Source of the DNA: Poteriospumella lacustris
Lineage: Eukaryota; Sar; Chrysophyceae; Chromulinales; Dinobryaceae
Reading direction: 5' to 3'
NCBI GenBank assembly: GCA_008000375.1
Contig: SMOI01000499.1
Span: 1-20,478 of the forward strand
DNA: 20,478 nt
Below the pieces are notes generated by a model. That model did no database searches. It was not told the origin of the DNA and saw only the letters and a program-made list of their open reading frames with translations. A program made the translations under genes and the position numbers. Shown piece by piece: positions 15,997-20,478 of this stretch (position 1 is the stretch's first letter; every line of letters starts with the position of its first letter).

Positions 15997-18900
15997 TCAA
16001 ACCTTTCTCTGGTAAGTACCTCCCGAATAAACAGCAACGACGTCCAATAATGACTGTGCATAACGTCGGGTCTCTGCATCTTCAATACTCAATAGCCCCA
16101 CCAACGGAGCGATGGCACCCTCATCGGCCACTAACACCTGGTTCGCATCGTTGCCAGCGATATTCAATAACGCAAACGCTGTGTAACGTCTCACTTCGAC
16201 ATCGCTGTCTCCCAACAGACCCACCAACGGACCAATCGCACCCTCCTTCGCAATCAACACCTTGTTGTCAGTATTACCAGCGATATTCGCTAAAGCTCCC
16301 GCTGCGTTCCGTCTCACTTTGACATCTCCGTCGCCCAACACCCGCACCAACGGACCGATCGCATCCGCCTGCACCACCAACGACTTGTTCGTATCATTGC
16401 CAGCGATATTCGATAGTGCACCAGCTGTGTAACGTCTCACTTCCACATCGCTGTCTCCCAACAGCCGCACCAACGGACCGATCGCATCCGTCATAGCCAC
16501 CAACACCTTGTTCTCGTCATTGCCAGCGATATTCGCTAACGCACTCGCTGCGCTCCGTCTCACTTCGACATCGCCGTCCTCCAACAGCCACACCAACGGA
16601 CCGATCGCACCCGCCTTCGCCACCAACTCTTTGTTCTCGACATCGACAGCGATATTCGATAGTGCACCAGCTGTGTAACGTCTCACTTCCACATCGCCGT
16701 CGCCCAACAGCCGCACCAACGGAGCGATCGCATCCGTCATAGCCACCAACACCTTGTTCTCGTCATTGCCAGCGATATTCGCTAAAGCTCCCGCTGCCAT
16801 TCGTCTCACTTCGACATCACTGTCGCTCAGCAGCCCCACCAACGGAGCGATCGCAAACGCCTCAGCTACCGAAACTTTGGTATCAGCATTGCCAGCGATA
16901 GTCATTAATGCAGCCGCTGCGAACAGTCGCACTGTCACATCCCCGTCTCCCAACAGCCGCACCAACCGTGCGATCGCATCCCCTTTAGCTACCAGTAATT
17001 TGTTCTGGTCATTGACAGCGATACTCATCAACGCACCCGCTGCACACCGTCTCACTTCGACTTCGCCGTCTTCCAACAAATCCACCAACGGAGGGATGGC
17101 ACCCGCCTCAACCACCAGCAACTTGTTCTGGTCATTGCCGGCGATATTAAACAGCGCACCTGCTGCATTCCACCTCACTTCGACATCGCCGTCAGTCAAC
17201 AGCCGCACTAACGGAGCGATCGCACCTTCCTTAGCCACCAGGTCCTCGTTTTCCTCATGAACAGCGATACCCGACAACGCACCCGCAGCGTTCTGTCTGA
17301 CTGTCACATCGCCGTCCCCCAAAAGCCGCACCAAAGGACCGATGGCACCCTCCTTAGCCACCAATACCTTGTTCTCCTTATTGCCAGCGACAACCCATAA
17401 AGCACCCGCAGCAAACCGCCTCACGTAGACATCGGCGTCATCCAACAGCACCACCAACGAAGAGATGGCACCCGCCTCAGCCACCAAGACCTTGTTAACG
17501 GCATTGACAGAGATAAGCATCAACGCAGCCGCTGCAATGCCTCTCACTTCGACATCACTGTCTCCCAGCAGCCCTACCAACGGACCGATCGCACCCGCCT
17601 CAGCCAACAACACCTGGTTATCGTCATTGCCAGCGATACGCATCAACGCAAATGCTGTGTACCGTCTCACTTCGACATCGCCGTCCTCCAACAGCCGCAC
17701 CAACGGACCGATCGCACCCGCCTTCGCCACCAACTCTTTGTTCTCGTCATCGACAGCGATATTCGCTAAAGCACCCGCTGCCATTTGTCTTATTCTCGCA
17801 TCGCCGTCTCCCAACAGCCGCACCAACGGAGCGATCGCTCCCGCCTTCGCAATCAACCCCTTGTTCTTGTCATTGCCAGCGATATTCCACAATGCACCTG
17901 CGGCCATCATCCTCAACTCAACATCACCGTGTCCTAACAGTCCCACTAACGGACCGATCGCACCCGCCTCAGCCACCAACACATTGGTTTCGTCATTGCC
18001 AGCGATAAAGCTCAACGCACTTGTTACGCTCCGTTTCACTTCGTCATCGCTGTCTCCCAACAGCTGCACAAACAGTGCGATCGCACCCGCCTTCGCCGCT
18101 AAAACTTGGTTCTTGTCATTCACAACGATAAACATCAACGCACCCGCCGCCTTCCGTCTCACATTGACATCGCGGTCTCCCAATCGCCGCACCAACGGCA
18201 CAATCGCACCCGCCTCAGCCAACAACACCTTGTTGTCGTCATTGAAAGCGATAAGCATCAACGCACCCGCCGCCTTCCGTCTTACTTCGACATCGCCGTT
18301 TACCAACAGCCGCACCAACGGCCCAATCGCACCCGCCTGAGCCAACAACACCTTGGTGTCGTCATTGAAAGCGATAAACATCAACGCACCCGCGGCCATC
18401 CCTTTAACGCCGGCACCATTGTCGCTTAACAGCCCCACCAACGGATGGATCGCATCCGCCAAAGCCACCAACCCCTGGTCCTCCGCATTGGCAGCGATAC
18501 TCAATAGAGCTCCCGCTGAAAATAGTCTCACGCCAACTTCGCTATCTTCCAACAGCACCACCAACGGAGCAATCGCACCAGCCTCAACCACCAACGACTT
18601 GTTCTCGTCCTTGGCAGCGATGCCCCATAACGCACCCGCTGCCTTCCGTCGCATTTCGGCATCGCTGTCTCCCAACAGCTCCACCAACGGACCGATCGCT
18701 CCCGCCATCGCCACCAATACCTGATTCTCGTCACTCATAGAAATTTTCATCAACCCCTCCGCAGCCTTCTGTCTCACTTCGACATCGCTGTCTCTCAACA
18801 GCCCCACCCACGCAGTGACCGCACCAGCCTCAGCCACCAGCACCTTGTTCTCCGCATTACCAGAAATATTCGACAACGCACCCGTTGCCATACGTCTCAC

Positions 18901-19440
18901 TTCGACATCGCCGTCTGCCAATAGTCCCACCAACGGACCAATAGCGCCCTCCTCAGCTACCAACACCTGGTTCTCCACATTGTCAGCGATAGTCATCAAC
19001 GAACCGGCTGCCTTACGTCTCACTTCGACATCGCCGTCTCCCAACAGCCGCACCAACGGTGAGATCGCTCCCGCCTCAACCACCGAAATGCTGGTCTCGT
19101 CATCGCTTGCGACGCTCATCAACGCACCCGTTGCATTCCGTCTCACTTCGATATCGCCGTCTACCAACAGCCTCACCAACGGGGAGATTGCTCCCGCCTC
19201 AGCCACCAGAGATTTGTTTACCACATTGCCACTGACAAGCAACAACTCACCCGCCGCTCTCCGTCTCACTTCAACATCGCTGTCTGTCAACAGCCCCACC
19301 AATTGAGCGATCGCACCTGCCCCAGCGACCAACACCTTGTTCGCCGCATTGACAGGGATATTCGCTAACGCACCCGCTGCCTTCTGTCTCACTGTCACAT
19401 CGCTGTCTGACAACAGCGCACCCTTCGGAGCGATCGCACC
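15997..19440 (-). repeat. Tandem coding repeat, 28 units of 123 bp
   Basis: The armadillo units keep an exact 123-bp period with no indels across 3.4 kb. Blocks at about 16405-16539 and 16651-16785 (246 bp apart) are nearly identical, including 61 identical bases (16479-16539 and 16725-16785), indicating recent duplication or conversion of a two-unit block. Confidence 0.93.
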
Positions 19441-20181
19441 TACAGTTTCGAATGACTTCGCCGGGGCACGTGCAGCCCCGATACGTTTACCTTTCAGATC
19501 CAGCGTTCTCAACGTGGGATTCAGAACTTCTTCAACTTGCAGCTTAGAGATGTGTTGTAAGGTTTCGTCGCAGGTTGTCCACTTCGCGGGTTCAGGTAGC
19601 GCAACAGTAGTCGCCAAAGCGGCGACAGAATACGTCTTATGACGCTTGATCTCGCAGGTGAAGGCTACGTCGGTTGATGAGTGCGTTTCAAAACGCAGAT
19701 TGTGCACTTCGACGTAGATACCGATGCGTCCGAACAGCTGATTGAATACGCGGTGTTGAACGACTTCTTGCGCCGACGAAAACCCCATCAGGCGGTACAG
19801 AGGTTTGCGGTCGTTGCCTTGGCCGAACGGTACGTCTTGACGCTGAATGTAGTCAACGATGTAGGCGGGTGCTGTGGTGTATTGACAAGTCTTGAAGATG
19901 ACGACCGAGTCATTCAGAATCTGCGGTGATATGCGCAGGAAATCAACAGTTCCCTGTTCTTCGGGCGGCAAAACGGCACCCCCGCGGGTTTCAAACTTGT
20001 GAATGTGTTCGCAGAGGAGGGCACAAAACCGTTCGAAGACTTCGCGCTTGCCCGCGGTGTCGCAAGTGTCGGGCGGTGCGTCTTCATCTGTTGCATCGCG
20101 CAGCGTTAATGTCGGTCTCGGTACAACAGCAGAATCAGGAGTGCCTGCTGTCTTCTCACGGAACTTAGCACAAGCATGCAT
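15997..20181 (-). CDS. Giant armadillo-repeat protein, 28 repeats of 41 residues
   Basis: This is a single open frame of 1394 codons. Residues 1-247 are a unique N-terminal region I do not recognise (for example VFERFCALLCEHIHKF, IYVEVHNLRFETH). Residues 248-1394 are 28 tandem armadillo-type repeats of exactly 41 residues (the last is 40), consensus GAIGPLVRLLGDGDVEVRR then AAGALxNIAGNDENKVLVAEA. This fits the ARM pattern of three helices with the conserved Gly, LV.LL and N...V..AGAI. ARM solenoids bind proteins or peptides (vacuolar protein 8, importin-alpha, beta-catenin); nothing here indicates an enzyme. DNA units are 123 bp and some pairs are almost identical. The first in-frame ATG after a TAA is used as start. 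A GTAAGT...ATAG intron (20189-20262, 74 bp) just upstream suggests a 5' UTR intron or a lost upstream coding exon. The gene runs away from the telomere, its 5' end about 160 bp from the repeats. Confidence 0.9.
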   Translation of the reverse strand: MHACAKFREKTAGTPDSAVVPRPTLTLRDATDEDAPPDTCDTAGKREVFERFCALLCEHIHKFETRGGAVLPPEEQGTVDFLRISPQILNDSVVIFKTCQYTTAPAYIVDYIQRQDVPFGQGNDRKPLYRLMGFSSAQEVVQHRVFNQLFGRIGIYVEVHNLRFETHSSTDVAFTCEIKRHKTYSVAALATTVALPEPAKWTTCDETLQHISKLQVEEVLNPTLRTLDLKGKRIGAARAPAKSFETVGAIAPKGALLSDSDVTVRQKAAGALANIPVNAANKVLVAGAGAIAQLVGLLTDSDVEVRRRAAGELLLVSGNVVNKSLVAEAGAISPLVRLLVDGDIEVRRNATGALMSVASDDETSISVVEAGAISPLVRLLGDGDVEVRRKAAGSLMTIADNVENQVLVAEEGAIGPLVGLLADGDVEVRRMATGALSNISGNAENKVLVAEAGAVTAWVGLLRDSDVEVRQKAAEGLMKISMSDENQVLVAMAGAIGPLVELLGDSDAEMRRKAAGALWGIAAKDENKSLVVEAGAIAPLVVLLEDSEVGVRLFSAGALLSIAANAEDQGLVALADAIHPLVGLLSDNGAGVKGMAAGALMFIAFNDDTKVLLAQAGAIGPLVRLLVNGDVEVRRKAAGALMLIAFNDDNKVLLAEAGAIVPLVRRLGDRDVNVRRKAAGALMFIVVNDKNQVLAAKAGAIALFVQLLGDSDDEVKRSVTSALSFIAGNDETNVLVAEAGAIGPLVGLLGHGDVELRMMAAGALWNIAGNDKNKGLIAKAGAIAPLVRLLGDGDARIRQMAAGALANIAVDDENKELVAKAGAIGPLVRLLEDGDVEVRRYTAFALMRIAGNDDNQVLLAEAGAIGPLVGLLGDSDVEVRGIAAAALMLISVNAVNKVLVAEAGAISSLVVLLDDADVYVRRFAAGALWVVAGNKENKVLVAKEGAIGPLVRLLGDGDVTVRQNAAGALSGIAVHEENEDLVAKEGAIAPLVRLLTDGDVEVRWNAAGALFNIAGNDQNKLLVVEAGAIPPLVDLLEDGEVEVRRCAAGALMSIAVNDQNKLLVAKGDAIARLVRLLGDGDVTVRLFAAAALMTIAGNADTKVSVAEAFAIAPLVGLLSDSDVEVRRMAAGALANIAGNDENKVLVAMTDAIAPLVRLLGDGDVEVRRYTAGALSNIAVDVENKELVAKAGAIGPLVWLLEDGDVEVRRSAASALANIAGNDENKVLVAMTDAIGPLVRLLGDSDVEVRRYTAGALSNIAGNDTNKSLVVQADAIGPLVRVLGDGDVKVRRNAAGALANIAGNTDNKVLIAKEGAIGPLVGLLGDSDVEVRRYTAFALLNIAGNDANQVLVADEGAIAPLVGLLSIEDAETRRYAQSLLDVVAVYSGGTYQRKV

Positions 20182-20188
20182 ATAGACA

Positions 20189-20262
20189 CTATTCCACCCA
20201 TCGCAGAGTTACAAAAGACTTATCAGAATCATGGGGAAATGAAAAAAAAGCGAAAAACTTAC
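20189..20262 (-). other. Candidate 74-bp intron upstream of the armadillo start
   Basis: Donor GTAAGTTTTTC followed by a T-rich stretch, acceptor GGAATAG seven bases before the ATG. Its length matches the other inferred introns (72-83 bp). If spliced, an upstream frame LKDLESRSLSVED would join in phase to VYMHACAKF. The TAG closing that frame straddles the junction with the 42-bp inverted copy. Confidence 0.4.
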
Positions 20263-20302
20263 TCTTCCACACTCAAACTCCGGCTCTCTAAGTCTTTGAG
20301 CT

Positions 20303-20344
20303 ACGCACCGCCCGACACTTGCGACACCGCGGGCAAGCGCGAAG
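20303..20344. repeat. 42-bp inverted copy of armadillo-gene sequence at the telomere junction
   Basis: 20303-20344 is the exact reverse complement of 20040-20081, which encodes APPDTCDTAGKRE in the armadillo gene. Telomeric repeats begin on the next base. Confidence 0.92.
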
Positions 20345-20478
20345 GGTTAGGGTTAGGGTTTGGTTAGGGTTAGGGTTAGGGTTAGGGTTAGGGTTAGGGT
20401 TAGTTAGGGTTAGGGTTAGGGTTAGGGTTAGGGTTAGGGTTAGGGTTAGGGTTAGGGTTAGGGTTAGGGTTAGGGTTA
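20345..20478 (+). repeat. Telomeric TTAGGG repeat, chromosome end
   Basis: About 22 units of GGGTTA run to the end of the window in the orientation expected for a right-hand chromosome terminus. Two irregular units occur: GGGTTTGGTTAGGG (near 20356-20369) and a short TTAG unit at 20400-20403. Such irregularities are common in proximal telomere tracts. Confidence 0.95.

Noticed and set aside
16754-19306. Several plus-strand frames of 160-290 codons rich in Ser, Thr, Pro and Ala
   Set aside because: They are antisense to the armadillo repeats with the same 123-bp period; the sense frame is far longer and matches a known repeat family.
20345-20478. CRISPR-like or satellite array at the right end
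   Set aside because: The unit is six bases, identical to the canonical TTAGGG telomere repeat, and has no spacers.

Overview
The window reads as the right-hand end of a chromosome from a microbial eukaryote. It finishes in about 134 nt of TTAGGG repeats with the G-rich strand running 5' to 3' to the end. Inferred introns are short (72-83 bp) with GTAAGT/GTACGT-type donors. Gene content (DUF285 leucine-rich-repeat proteins, a giant armadillo-repeat protein, a crinkler/RHS-like NTPase, a Ty3/gypsy-like protease fragment) fits a free-living or parasitic protist. TTAGGG telomeres occur in many lineages, so I do not name a group.

Layout: 1-565 is the 5' part of a broken DUF285 gene (minus). 869-3256 is a large plus-strand gene with a P-loop-like motif and Ala/Thr/Ser-rich tails. 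3868-4980, 5632-6762 and 7651-8615 are three tandem minus-strand DUF285 paralogs (the first broken), with related 5' and 3' flanks and 1, 2 and 5 copies of an ~88-bp repeat upstream. 9494-10405 is a further minus-strand DUF285 gene of a second subfamily. 11147-13382 is a three-exon KH-like plus NYN/PIN-type nuclease gene (minus). 13895-14722 is a plus-strand DUF285 gene with a 3' frameshift. 14763-15996 is non-genic apart from a long inverted repeat whose arms carry a retrotransposon protease fragment. 15997-20181 encodes a protein of 28 armadillo repeats, transcribed away from the telomere. 20303-20478 is a 42-bp inverted copy of part of that gene joined directly to telomeric repeats.

The main new observations are: (i) a conserved 18-nt first exon (MEVVNE) plus short intron in four DUF285 paralogs, which moves the start codon; (ii) a copy-number-variable upstream array carrying the palindrome CAGGTGTACACCTG; (iii) a sharply bounded 276-bp identical tract between two paralogs, suggesting gene conversion; (iv) a retroelement hairpin able to fold into long dsRNA; (v) the fold-back copy at the telomere junction. 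Together they suggest a fast-evolving subtelomeric repeat-protein family. No expression or function can be read directly from the sequence.
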